The notes: generated by a model from the sequence alone, not told the origin. A stretch of DNA of 64,000 bases from Emydura subglobosa (GCA_007922225.1 ML680092.1:1422259-1486258), one strand, 5' to 3'; shown: positions 51,401 to 60,456, numbered from the stretch's first letter. Translations and numbers: made by a program.

Positions 51401-54400
51401 AGAGCCACTGGGAATTATCTGCATGCACCGCAACTGCATTCTCCATGCTAGGGTAGCTGTGCTGAACGGTGGAGGGATTAGTTGGAGCAACTTGGCAGAG
51501 CTGTGACTGTGATATGAGCTGATCTTGGGTTGAGGGGAGGAGTTGTGAGCTCTTCTCCCTGTGTGTGTGATCAGAGGCGAATGTGTGCCTTGCAAGATCC
51601 AGTCTGCTTCATTTCATCCCTGTGCTGTATTGGTTGTGTCAGTAGCAGGGCGCAGAGGTGTTCTTGCACTTGGGATTGTCAGCAGTGAGGTGGGATGTGC
51701 GCGTGCTCTGTGGGTTTAATGGCGGGTAAGTGAAAGCAGCGCCAAGCACCTGAAGGGGACAGGGAGTGCCAAAGGGGTTGCAAAGTTTAGTAGCTATGGA
51801 GTTGTTTCTGTGGACTAGGCTAAGTGAGTGCAGGGCAGGTGTAGGCAGAGGCTGCTCAATACAGCACAAAGGCAGAGTGTCAGTATGTGTGTTATGAGCA
51901 TGTTGGGACATCATTCAAAGAGGGCAGAATTGAGGTTACGTGGGCGTTTATCTTAACTCTGTATTTCCTGGTTTTCAGAGGTTTGAGTCTGGCTGAACTT
52001 AACATTTTGGAAGGGCACAAGCTAGCCCTCAGCAACCTTAACCCTGAGCTAATGAAGGTTGTTGTCAGTGAATTTATTTAGTGCTATTTGCCTTGACATT
52101 ACTTCTGCAATATAATATGAATCTGCATGTGGACTTTGAAATACCAGCTCTGAAACCAAAGCCAAACTTCCATTAGGAACCCCCGCAGAGTGAGAACGGA
52201 TGGCGCACAAAACACACCTTGGTCGGACTGCTCGCCCAGGGAGGTCTCCAGCTGGTTTAACTACTCCAGTCCCCGCGAGAGGTGGTAGCTAAGTTGGCGG
52301 GGAGAAGCTCTCCCGCCAACATAGCGCTGTCCGCACCGGCACTTATGATGATGTAACTCATGTCTTCACCCCCCTGAGCTATGTAAGTTATTGCAACGTA
52401 AGCTGGAATCTACATGTAGCCTCAAACTCTCAATACATGGGTGGTGCTTAGTGTCAAAAGCCACAAGGCAGCAAGCATCTTGCACCACTGATCTCAAGTG
52501 ATTAAAGATTCAGCTTTGACCCAGAATAACTCTTTGAATATTCCTTCCCCAAGGGGTCAATGGGTGCAGGGTGCTGGCAGAGAGCAATCTGGAGCCTTGC
52601 AATCAGTTTGGGGAGTGTGTGAGTCCACAAAACATTAGAAAAACCACCTCAGATCTGGATCATTATCCCTACCCTGCAGCCCTTGAGGCACAGCAATTTT
52701 CAAGACAATTGGAGTCGGTGTGCGGATTTTAGAGCATTTAGGGAAATCAGCTGTCTATCAGAGGGCTCTTTGGCTCTTAACTATGGTGGTCCTATCACTC
52801 CACTATAATCTGTCTGTCAGTCTAACCCCAGTCACTCCTAATATTTCTAAGTGCTTCCCTCCCAGAAACTGTATTTATTGCCTGCCTCCAGCCCCAGCTA
52901 ATTTCCTAGCTGCAGCTGACAAGAACTGAAAGAGGAAGAGGCCCTGCTATGTTGAAAGCCCGAGTGTGAAGTAAGTGCAGCTGCACTTCTGTAGTGTGTC
53001 TGGCGAAGACACTCTATGCTAAGACGAGAGAGCTTTCCCGTCGGCATAATAAATCCACCTCCGTGAGAAGCGGTAGCTATGGTGTTGGGAGAAGCTCCTC
53101 TGTCCACACCGGCTCTTAGGTCGGTTTAACATACGTTGCTTGGGGGGCAGGAGGGAGGGTGGCTTTTCCACACCCCTGAGCAACATAAGTTATACCGAGA
53201 GAAGAGGTCGTGTGTACGAGCCCAAAGACTGATGCCGGCAGGGCCCTGATAGCAGCCTCAGTGAGGGAAGAGTCATCTCCAGCAACAGAATCAATGCGGG
53301 GAGGTTACTCCCTTTCCATGGGGCTATGTCTACACTACAGCCTATATTGACATAATGTATGTTGGAATAGCAGCCCCCTGAGCAACATATTACATTGACA
53401 TGAGTGCCATGAGAGCTTCTCTTGCCAACATAGCATCTACTACTCGCAGAGGTGGGTTTTTTATGCTGACAGGACAGATCAGTGGTTCTCAGCCAAGAGC
53501 ATGCGTAACCCTGGGCCTAGGCAGAGATCTTCCAGGGGATACCTCAACTCATCTAGATATTTGCCTAGTTTTACAACAGGCTATATAAAAAGCACTAAAA
53601 TTTCATGCAGACAATATGGCTCTATATTCTATATACAGAAATGTAAGTGCACTATTTATATTCCAGTTGGTTCATAATTCTATGGTAACAATGTGACAGT
53701 GAGCAGTTTTTCAGTAATAGTGTTCAGTGACACTTTTGATTTTTTTATGCTGATTTTGTAAGGAAGTAGTTTTTAAGTGAGGTGCAACTTGGAGACACAG
53801 GACAAATCAGCCTCCAGTAGTCGGGAGAGGTTCAGAGCCCATGGGATAGAGTGTCCTCACCAGACACGCTGATGTGGTGCAGCTACATTGGTACAACTGC
53901 GCTGCTGCACATATAGACAAAGCCTTGCACACAGTAACAGGCATTTTCATGCCATTGCAGGCCAATGGAAGACAAAGCCAGGGTAGAACCCAGGAGTCCT
54001 GACTCCCAGCCCCCTGATCTAACCCACTAGACCCCACTCCCCTTCCAGAGTTGTGGAAAGAGCCTAGGAGTCCTGCCTCCCAGCTCCCCTGGCTCCAACC
54101 CACTAGTCCTCCCACACTATTTGCCCCGTGCTATTAGCAGGAAGTCAACTTGGAGAAAGCAAAGATTCTGCTTGTATGCTTGCTTCACACACACGAAACC
54201 ACAAGACATCAGGAAATAGTTGTTTTGGGTATTTTAGTACAATCTAACAGAAAGCTGGTGTGTTTTTGTTTTAACCTTTAGGGTCCCGGTGCAGTATTAC
54301 AATTCCCAAGCATTCAAAAATCATAAATCAGGTCCACTGAAATCATAAAACTGGCATAAAATATCTTGAGATTTTTTTTTTACAGTGATAAATTTGTGGT

Positions 54401-57204
54401 TGTCCTTATTTGAGATCTGAGCCACCAAGTGTCATTGTTGCTAGCTTTTCTCCCCCAGACAAGGGCTGGAGACTTACATTTTGTTTTAAAATACAAAAGA
54501 CATGATTCTTGTCTAATCACATGACTCCAGCAGCTGGGTCTGTATGTGAAATGTCAAATATCATGAGTTGACAACACTGCATAGCTCTCGGGCTCAGGGC
54601 ATGAAGAACCCATGTGTCCTGAAGGCTGGAGAGGGGCACTTAGAGGAGGGGTTTCCACAATGGGGAAGGAGCACAGATGGGAGGTGCTAGCAGGAGGTAG
54701 GGGGGCTGGAGAAGAGGTCCCTGCAATGGGGAGGGATCACGGATGGGGGTGGTTTGGGGAAGGGTTCCTGCAAATAGGGGGTTGTAGTCCAATGGGGGTG
54801 GGGGGGAGGGGCTCCTGCATCAAGAGGGATCACGCTGGGGGGTGTTAGTCTGCAGGGTTGTTGGCGGGGTTCCTGTATTTGGAGGGATTACAGGTGGGAG
54901 CACTCGTGTGAGCAGGCTTGGGGGGTGGAGGCTGTGCAGGGAGGCCAGTGGGGATTGTGGCAGGTAGGAGAGCTAGGTGGAGCTGGACCGTTTGGAAAAG
55001 GAGTCCATTCATCCCCTTAAGCCACTGACTTGCCAGGGCAGATTCAGGGTGTGGGAGCCAGAAGGATTTGCCCTTGTGCCCCATGATCCCTGGGGTTCAC
55101 AGGCTGCTCATGGTGGGACACCCCCATGTGGAAGGACACGCATGCGGAGGCCAGAGGGACACCCTGCCTGAGGTCTGAGCAGTCCCCAGGTGCAGCGTTT
55201 TTTCCCTCCGAGCAGCTGCAGTGGCTAGGCTGGAGGTGTCTCTGGCACGTGGAGAGACCCCACGCACCCTAAAAAGGATTTAAAAGTTGGGCAGTGTTCA
55301 TGGGAAAATTGATTATGTACAGTGACAAAGTTGAGAGTGTCCAGCCTGAGCCATCACTAGCGACTGAGGGTGTCCAGCTCGGGATGGCTGAAATTAACAA
55401 GGGTGTTGGGCCTAGAGAGTCTCTAATGAGTCTCTACTAACAGAGAGCATCCAGGGCGTCTCTAACAATTGACGGTGTCCAGGCCAGGATATCTCTGTCG
55501 ACGAAGGGCATCCAGCCTGGGGCAATGCTGATGACTGAGGCCATCTGGTTGGGGTGTATGTATGACAGCATGTACCCATGTCCACACCCTACAGACTATT
55601 GTAATAAGCTTTGTATAAAGTACGCTTTGTGAGGTATCATTTGAAAACTTGTAATTTGCTGGTCAATACTGTCCTGTTAAATTATGTGTGGCAGCATTGT
55701 TTGTGAAGTTATAAGCTTCCACTCTATAGTATTATTAACACATGTTCCAGACTGAGAATGGCAAACAAACCTGTCTCAGAGGAATGGGTGCGCTGCTTAC
55801 TTTGCTTTTAAGCAGTAAACAGAGTCATCAAGGAGGAAGGGAAACAAAAGAAGCTCCAAAAGGTGAGGAAAAGTAGCAGGGAGCATCCTTCCCTATAAAC
55901 ATGCATGACTTCTTGCATGACTTCATGCATCCGACGAACTGGGTTGCAGCCCACAAAAACTTATGCCCGCAGAAATTTGTTAGTCTTTAAGGTGCTACAG
56001 GACTCTCGTTACTTTAGCTTTACGTTTCTCATAACAATTTCTGACTTTTATGCATCATTACTTGTATTCACGTAAAACCTGTCTCTTTGTAGTTAACAAA
56101 CTTGGTTTTTTGCTTTATCTAAACCAGTGTGTTTAAATCAAACTGTCTGGGGAACTCCATTTGGGGGTAACAAGATGTGTGCATATTATTTCTATTAATA
56201 AACGGACAGACTTTATATAAGCTTGTATTGTGTAAGTGAGGGCTGGGCAGCACAGGACCTATGTTTCGGGGGGGAAATGGGACTAGGGATGTGTTGGGGT
56301 CACCCTGCAGTATAATCTAGGCTGGTAAGAGCCAAGATGGGGCTGGCTAGTTGCAGCACACACAGATGTAGCTGGGAGTGACCTGCATGCTAGGGGCTGT
56401 TTGTGAGCAGTCCAGGCAAGAAGCTACAGCAGCGAAACTTCATAAAGGGTCCCCAGGTCAGACGGCAGGGGTGCCGGAGCGACTCATTAGTCTCGATTCT
56501 ACTCTGGGTCTGTCACAAGGGCAGTGCTAATGATGGAGGGCATCAGGCTAGTAAGTCCATAATGACCAAGGGCGCCCAGCTCAGGATGTCTGAAATGAGT
56601 AAGGGTGTCTAGCCAGAAGTCGCTAATGACTGAGGGCATCTGGCCTGAGGTGACACTGACAACTGAGGGGATCTGGCTCGGAGCATCACTAATGGCCAAA
56701 GGCATCCAGCCCAGGGTGTCTCTAGCAATGAAGGGTGTCCAGCCCGGGGCATGTCTAACGACTCACCCCCCCATAAGCTTCCCTTTATAGACACATCTGA
56801 TGCAACAAGGCAGCAACGCCGTTTCTAACAGGTCTGCTTCTCTCTCTCGTCTCCCCTCCCTTTCCTATCGGTGACCCCCCCTCAAGGCCAGCTATCAGAG
56901 ACGAGCCTACAAATCGAATGCAGTGTCCAGGGTTGGTTCTTCCCACCCACAAATCCCCAACGCCTTCTTCCCCAAACCTATGCCACTTCCTGGGGCTGGT
57001 GTCAAACCAACACTGCTGCCTCCCCCTCCTCCCCACTGCCCAACAAGATGCCCTTAGTCCAGATACCCTCCATCCCATGGCCTTCCAGATGGGGGCTCAT
57101 CCTGATGGACCCTGTCTCCCTCTGGTCAACCCACCTTTGAGAGGCGACCCAAGCAGCAGCAGCAGCAGCAGCAGCAGAGGAAGGGCGCGTGAGGTTCTAG
57201 CCAT
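35813..57204 (-). CDS. ITGAL: Integrin alpha-L (CD11a, LFA-1 alpha subunit), complete 30-exon gene
   Basis: Exons (minus strand, all GT-AG): 57135-57204, 48479-48587, 47641-47735, 47487-47551, 47045-47159, 46746-46876, 46348-46493, 46026-46164, 45321-45465, 44673-44740, 44253-44385, 43809-43957, 43479-43616, 43088-43291, 42697-42827, 42344-42498, 42028-42179, 41663-41788, 41460-41533, 40741-40882, 40227-40334, 39948-40027, 39382-39468, 39127-39202, 38718-38828, 38417-38503, 37737-37844, 37013-37108, 36502-36612, 35813-35956. Total 3495 bases, 1164 residues, no stop or phase conflict; human alpha-L is 1170. Features such as [30 protein letters not shown] and [11 protein letters not shown] point to alpha-L rather than alpha-M, -X or -D. 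It pairs with beta-2 integrin (CD18) on leukocytes and binds ICAMs. Human ITGAL also lies among zinc-finger genes. Confidence 0.94.
36502..42498 (-). CDS. ITGAL: ITGAL exons 16-29: thigh, calf domains and transmembrane helix
   Basis: Exon 19 carries PFEKNCGED, the conserved cysteine segment of leukocyte integrin legs. Exon 20 gives [16 protein letters not shown], close to human alpha-L. Exon 29 holds the transmembrane segment, about residues 1094-1116 ([17 protein letters not shown]), preceded by [15 protein letters not shown]. Confidence 0.9.
37548..37730 (+). repeat. ~90-bp dispersed unit, two tandem copies (ITGAL intron 27)
   Basis: Each copy carries GAGCCAGCCAGTCCCC, CTGGGGCTGG, a GTGCCCTCTATAGG-like core and CCCATGTCCCATTC. 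Other copies are listed under findings. Confidence 0.7.
40425..40622 (+). repeat. ~95-bp dispersed unit, two tandem copies (ITGAL intron 20)
   Basis: Same unit as at 37548: GAGCCAGCC, CCTGGGG, GGTGCCCCCTAGAGGG, AAAGGCCCCATGTC. Confidence 0.7.
41345..41448 (+). repeat. ~42-bp tandem repeat with CTCF-like cores
   Basis: Units CTGCAGCACAGYGCCCCCTG followed by CTGGGCCC occur at 41355 and 41396, with a third partial copy. It ends beside exon 19. Confidence 0.7.
41805..41940 (+). repeat. 62-bp dispersed unit, two copies (ITGAL intron 17)
   Basis: GATCCCTGTATAA-ACAGCCCC followed by a GGTGCTGCATCTCAGCGCC-type phrase, twice in tandem. Confidence 0.65.
42697..44740 (-). CDS. ITGAL: ITGAL exons 10-15: beta-propeller blades 3-7 with calcium loops
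   Basis: FG-GAP repeats with three calcium loops: DVDGDEDTD (residues 468-476), DLNGDGWAD (530-538) and DLSGDGLTD (592-600). Blades 1-2 lie in exons 2-5 (47045-48587), before the I domain. GAPRYQHIG and [13 protein letters not shown] match alpha-L closely. Confidence 0.92.
42885..43083 (+). repeat. ~58-bp tandem repeat with CTCF-like cores (ITGAL intron 14)
   Basis: Four units of GGCCCCCTAGTGYCAGG type followed by GGGAGATGGGGCACRRCTGG (spacing 52-58 bases). The array stops five bases before the exon 14 boundary. Confidence 0.75.
44828..45054. mobile_element. Chompy-like MITE (ITGAL intron 9)
   Basis: GGCTCGGTCTACACTATTG at one end pairs with TTCTAGTGTAGTCTAGCC at the other. The interior has GGGAGTGTGAATTATCCACACCCC and CTGACATAGG motifs of the family. 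Confidence 0.8.
45321..46876 (-). CDS. ITGAL: ITGAL exons 6-9: inserted I (von Willebrand A) domain
   Basis: Residues ~157-338 form the ligand-binding I domain. The metal-ion site is complete: DGSGS (Asp165, Ser167, Ser169), Thr234 in LTNTF and Asp267 in IIITDGD. The human protein has DGSMS and ITDGE at these places. The domain ends in KIYAIEG, the linker carrying the invariant Glu used in activation. Intron 8 (45466-46025) holds a hAT element and tRNA-head-like repeats. Confidence 0.93.
45572..45976 (+). mobile_element. hAT-type MITE, family Z copy 1 (ITGAL intron 8)
   Basis: 405 bp, starting CAGTGGTTCTCAACC and ending GATGAGAACCCCTG, the Charlie-type hAT terminus. Flanks GATTAGAT and GGGTAGAG fit the hAT 8-bp preference nTnTAGAn. 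It landed inside a tRNA-head-like repeat, whose halves lie at 45505-45563 and 45985-46020. Confidence 0.82.
47790..47945 (-). repeat. tRNA-head-like unit, tandem (ITGAL intron 2-3 area)
   Basis: On the minus strand the unit reads GGGAGYCAGGACTCCTGGGT, CTGGCAGGG and AGTGGGTTA-type phrases, about 80 bp long, about 1.8 copies. Similar tandems lie at 48275-48410 and 53985-54118. Confidence 0.6.
48423..48452. repeat. (CT)n microsatellite beside ITGAL exon 2
   Basis: About 15 CT units, ~25 bases downstream (in gene sense) of the exon 2 donor. Confidence 0.95.
50069..50850 (-). mobile_element. Antisense CR1, young copy with intact ORF2 end (ITGAL intron 1)
   Basis: The 3' ATTCTATG repeats lie at 50069-50092. 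The minus-strand frame 50159-50671 is open for 170 residues and ends in the CR1 ORF2 C-terminus ([20 protein letters not shown]). It is the least decayed CR1 in the window, but still truncated at its 5' end. Confidence 0.93.
51235..52065. repeat. Inverted repeat pair in ITGAL intron 1
   Basis: The minus strand of 51235-51370 matches the plus strand of 51950-52065, sharing TTTCTGGTTTTCAGAGGTT and AGCAACCTTAACTCTG. The frames encode similar [10 protein letters not shown] peptides, probably by chance of homology. About 580 bases of spacer lie between the arms. Confidence 0.7.
52250..52426. mobile_element. Chompy-like MITE, partial
   Basis: Contains GAGAGGTGGTAGCTAAG, GGGAGAAGCTCTCCCGCC and CACCCCCCTGAGCTATG, standard interior blocks. 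The left end is uncertain. Confidence 0.65.
52955..53223. mobile_element. Chompy-like MITE
   Basis: Interior blocks TTTCCCGTCGGCATAATAAA, AGGTCGGTTTAACATACG and TTTTCCACACCCCTGAGCAA. Ends in a GTGTGTACGAGCCC form of the terminus. Confidence 0.7.
53322..53930. mobile_element. Chompy-like MITE split by a hAT MITE
   Basis: The left part (53322-53471) begins GGGCTATGTCTACACTACAG. The right part (53852-53930) ends CATATAGACAAAGCCTT. Together they form one MITE. The interruption is the hAT element at 53480. Confidence 0.8.
53480..53843 (+). mobile_element. hAT-type MITE, family Z copy 2
   Basis: 364 bp, CAGTGGTTCTCAGCC at the left and TTCAGAGCCCATG at the right. Flanks are GGACAGAT and GGATAGAG (6 of 8 identical). 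It is homologous throughout to 45572-45976, for example TTGCCTAGTTTT and AAGTGAGGTG-AACTTGG. Confidence 0.82.
54630..54905. repeat. ~53-bp G-rich minisatellite (ITGAL intron 1)
   Basis: About five units, each with GGGGTTCCTGCAATGGGG-like and GGGATCACGGATGGGGG-like halves. Confidence 0.75.
55320..55554. repeat. 33-bp minisatellite, left half
   Basis: About seven units, e.g. GACTGAGGGTGTCCAGCTCG then GGATGGCTGA. The array is broken by an LTR at 55555 and resumes at 56518. Confidence 0.85.
55555..56517 (+). mobile_element. Solo LTR (family Y, copy 2) inserted in a minisatellite
   Basis: Begins TGTATG, ends TGTCACA; AATAAA at 56197. It is homologous to 20080-21180. Flanking G runs (GGGG and AGGG) may be the remains of the target duplication. 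A ~100-bp repeat with CCCACAAAAACTTATGCCC and TTTGTTAGTCTTTAAGGTGC (55900-56015) has inserted within it, replacing its TATA region. Confidence 0.75.
56518..56775. repeat. 33-bp minisatellite, right half
   Basis: Seven units plus a partial one. The best preserved are ATGACTGAGGGCATCTGGCC-type, 33 bases apart. Because 33 is divisible by three, both strands show 11-residue periodic open frames; I do not consider these genes. Confidence 0.87.
57135..57204 (-). CDS. ITGAL: ITGAL exon 1: signal peptide with nine-leucine core
   Basis: The ATG at 57204 opens MARTSRALP, then nine leucines (eight CTG codons and a CTT), then GSPLK, with a GTGGGT donor at 57134. The hydrophobic core is thus written by a (CAG)8 microsatellite on the plus strand (57154-57177), which could vary in length. 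The exon ends one base into the next codon, matching exon 2 at 48587. Intron 1 is about 8.5 kb. Confidence 0.85.
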
Positions 57205-57480
57205 GTCGGGGTCTGGAGTGTGGTGGATGCCCCAGGGATCTGAGGGTTTAGATGGCATGAGGCATGATGTCATGTGCTCAACAGCACATTGTGGAGACAG
57301 CGACTGGATGGAGGTGTAGAAGGAAAGACCGGCTCAGGGTGACAGGAACAGAGCTTGCGGGAAATGATCATGCAGATTTCTATTACCCTGTTTCCCACGG
57401 TGGGTGGGATGAGGGCCGGGGTGGAAGGAAAGGGGCGGGTCATGCGAAGTGTCTGCAAAGCATTTCCTTCCGCTTGTCGC
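57205..57480 (-). promoter_or_regulatory. ITGAL: Candidate ITGAL promoter
   Basis: Upstream of the start codon, plus-strand coordinates show TGTGGT (57219-57224, Runx-type), GATGTCATG near 57266 (CRE/AP-1-like), GGGGCGGG (57432, Sp1) and CATTTCCTTCCGC (57461-57473, ETS/PU.1-type on either strand). Runx, Sp1 and PU.1 sites are known in the human ITGAL promoter. There is no TATA box. Site function is inferred. Confidence 0.4.
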
Positions 57481-57699
57481 TTATTTCCAACAACAAAGTC
57501 GAACTACATTTGGTGCTGGTGTGGGTGTTTCGGAAAAAATTGCACTGTTTGAGCCAGGTGGGGAGGTGGGGGTGCAAGGGGTGGGGTGTCACATCAGGAG
57601 ACCCCGATTGGAAAAGGGGGGATACGTGTAAATTGGAGTAGTGAGGTGCCCTTGCTTTGGTAACAGGGTTGTGCCCTTTGACCCCGAGACATCCTATTC

Positions 57700-58040
57700 T
57701 CTGATGGGCTCAATGGAATAAATTGAGCCCAGACCTTTTCCTCCAGCAGTGGGCTGCGACCCCCAGAGTGCTGGCTGAATCAAGAGGAAGGCAGGGCTTG
57801 CAGTTCAGATGCTGTGCTGCAACCTGGGTGCAATGCCTAGCTCTGCTATTAGCTCCCTGGCTAACCTCAGTCAGGTCTCTGAGCCTTGATCTTCCTGTGT
57901 GAAAACACTTCTCTCTTGACCTAGTGGCTTTAAGTTCTTGGGGGCCAGGGACTGTCTCTCAGTGTGTCTGGGCACAATGGGGGTCTGGCTTCACCTAAAG
58001 CCTCTGGCTGCTACTGTCACACTAACAGCAATAACAATCA
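57700..58040 (+). mobile_element. Old tRNA-SINE with core and tail
   Basis: The decayed head is AACCTGGGTGCAATGCC. The core is CTGAGCCTTGATCTTCCTGT and the tail GGGACTGTCTCTCAGTGTG. The layout matches the better copy at 62545. Confidence 0.55.
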
Positions 58041-58145
58041 CATCCCAGTTGGGTAATTCCATTGTGCTTCCCTCTATCTTCTATAGTGGCTTCAACTGAC
58101 TACAAGATCACTTTCACTTCCCCTCCTAAAGCACTGTGCAGTGTT

Positions 58146-58255
58146 CCTGTTAAACACCCCCACACTCCACTCTAGACACTGCTGCATCTGAGCACCAGAC
58201 AAGAGATCCCTGTATAAATACTACCGTCTCCCCCCAGGTGGCTGCATCTCACGGG
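58146..58255 (+). repeat. 62-bp dispersed unit, two copies
   Basis: GAGATCCCTGTATAAATAC, followed by CCAGGTGGCTGCATCTCA. Confidence 0.6.
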
Positions 58256-58625
58256 GAATGTATATCCCAACTGCTTTCATTGTGAAGAATTTCCTCCTAA
58301 CAGCAGTAGATGTAAAGTTACGAATCTCCTAACCCCGTCACTTCCCTAGAACAGACCTGTAACAATGCAGAGACCTTCCTGCCACCAGCCCTACTAACAG
58401 CATCTGCTGCTGGATTTCCCTGGGGGTCAATTATCCCCCAGGGAATAATTCCCCACCTCCACTGTACTGCCACAGAGGGCCAATGCAAGGACAGAACCCA
58501 GGGTCTTGTAGATCTAAGAGCATACATCTCTGCTGCATGAGTTAGCAGCATACATATCTCCTGTGTGGGTATCATGGACCCAGTAGACTCCCAAACCCTT
58601 CTTCATGTGGTCTAGCCACACAGAG

Positions 58626-59036
58626 CTGGCTCTTGTCTACACTAGAAAGAATCTACCATGTAGCTTATGCAGTGTTGTGGTAGCTGTGTTGGTCCCAGGA
58701 TATTATAGAGACAAGGTGGGTGAAGCAATACCTTTTAATGGACCAACGTCTGTTGAATAGAGACAAGCTTTCGAGCTATACAGAGCTCTTTCAGTAGCAC
58801 TGTAGCGTATAGCAGGAGCGCTATACTAGCAACCCCCTCTAGTGGAGATATAGCTTATACCAGCAAGAGTTCTTTTAGCTTAGCTTATATCAGTTCACCA
58901 GACAGAGTAAACTATACCAGTAACAGGCCATTTTTGCCAGTATTATTGTATCTAGTCTAGGTCTTTTACCAGCATAGCTTTGTTGGTCAGGGGTGTGATT
59001 TTTTTTTTTTACTGGTATAATTATATTGCACAGCAA
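58626..59036. mobile_element. MITE with nested ~120-bp repeat
   Basis: The left end is CTCTTGTCTACACTAG. At 58669-58790 a separate repeat (TGTTGGTCCCAGGATATTA, GACAAGCTTTCGAGC), very common in turtle DNA, is inserted. The remainder, with TTACCAGCATAGCTTTG and CAGGGGTGTGATTTTT, is the same subfamily as 18946. Confidence 0.6.
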
Positions 59037-59298
59037 GATCTAATGGCTGGAGGTTGAAGCTAGACAAATTCAGACTGGAAATAAGGGGCAAAGTTTTAAC
59101 AGTGAGGATAAATAATCACAAGAACAACTTCCCAAGAGTCATGGTGGAGTCTCCATCACTGACAATTTTTAAATCAAGACTGGATGTTTTTCTAAAAGAT
59201 CTGCTCTCGTTCAAACAGGAATTATTGCAGGGCAGTTCTCTGGCCTGCATATTGGAGATCAGACTAGATGTCCACAGTGGTCCCTTAGAATCTAGGAG
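59037..59298 (+). mobile_element. CR1 3' end (sense, old subfamily)
   Basis: Starts ATCTAATGGCTGGAGGTTGA and ends at TCCCTTAGAATCTAGG. It encodes KLDKFRLEIRGKVLTV and the CR1 C-terminal pattern. Confidence 0.88.
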
Positions 59299-59399
59299 CT
59301 GCTACAACCTTTAGTGTAGATGCATTTATAGCAATATAAAGGTTATACCACCGCAACTCATTCCTCTTTGCACACTGGAATAGCTATGTTGGCCTGTCT

Positions 59400-59872
59400 C
59401 CACATGGCCTATCATCTCTCATTCATGATTAAGATGTCAGTGCTCGCCTCCAACAGGCCCATGATCCCAACTTCCACTGCCGACATGTTAACATTTTCAA
59501 ACAAGCCCCTTTGTGCTTTCTCCCTCATGCCTTGGAGGAGCTTCCCATAAACATTTGCAAAGTTACCTCCTCCTTCAAATCCCTCCTAGGCTGTAAGCCC
59601 TACAAAAAACTTGAGAATGGTTAGGCTGCTGGGGCTGAGACCACTGCCCATCCTGCTGACTACGGCTGTTTCATTGTTTCCTTGTACTCCACCATAAGTC
59701 TGTCTGTAGCCATCTGTCATCTCGTTTTACACTTAGATTGTAAGATTTCTAGGGCTTGGCCTGTCTTTTTGTTCCGTGTTTGTACAGCACCTAGCACAGC
59801 GGGGGTTTGGTCTACAACTAGGACTCCTAGGCACTATGGTAATACAAATGAATAGCAATAATAATAAAAGCC
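59400..59872 (+). mobile_element. L2/L3-type LINE 3' end
   Basis: TACCTCCTCCTTCAAATCCC lies near 59565. The tail TTAGATTGTAAGATTTCTAG leads to GTACAGCACCTAGCACAG and an AATAATAATAAAA end. These tail phrases also cap the SINEs in this window. Confidence 0.65.
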
Positions 59873-60456
59873 CCTTTATAACTGTAGAACTGAGCCCACA
59901 CTATGGATGCTGCACCCCAACTAGACTGGTGTAGTTAAAGAGCTATAAGCTTTGTGTGTAGACAAGGCCTTACTGTGAGACATGCCCAAACCAAGCAGAA
60001 TTTAAAAAAAACCCAAAAACATTCATACTGCTTCATACATCACAAAGGAAAAAGAAAAGGGGCCCAAACCCAGCCTTAAATTTTTTCCCCTCTGCAGGTC
60101 ACTTTAAACATGGACATTTGGTTTATTTACATGGTGGAAATGGTCGGTTCTTGTTTTGGAAAATACTGTTTTTATCCTGGAAAACACCATGTCAAACAGA
60201 CCTTGTAAAAGTCAATTCATACAGAGACAGAAAAGCACAATTACCGCTCAGCAGAATCCGCACCTCATCCACACACTGCCAAGAATGTCAGTCTATCATC
60301 GTGCTATGCATAAGAGCAGACTGAATGGTTGCAATGGTCCCTTCTGTCCTTCAATGTCTATGATTGGGATTTCCAGTGGGGCCTCAGGATTTAGGTGTCA
60401 GAATTCAATTGAACCTGGTCACTTGACACCATTAGGGTCATTTGAAAATTCCAGTA

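Noticed and set aside
56499..56790. 11-residue periodic open frames on both strands
   Set aside because: They follow directly from a 33-bp minisatellite interrupted by an LTR.
35813..57204. Alternative identity as ITGAM, ITGAX or ITGAD
   Set aside because: The I-domain, post-I-domain linker and calf sequences follow alpha-L, and the gene sits among zinc-finger genes as in mammals.
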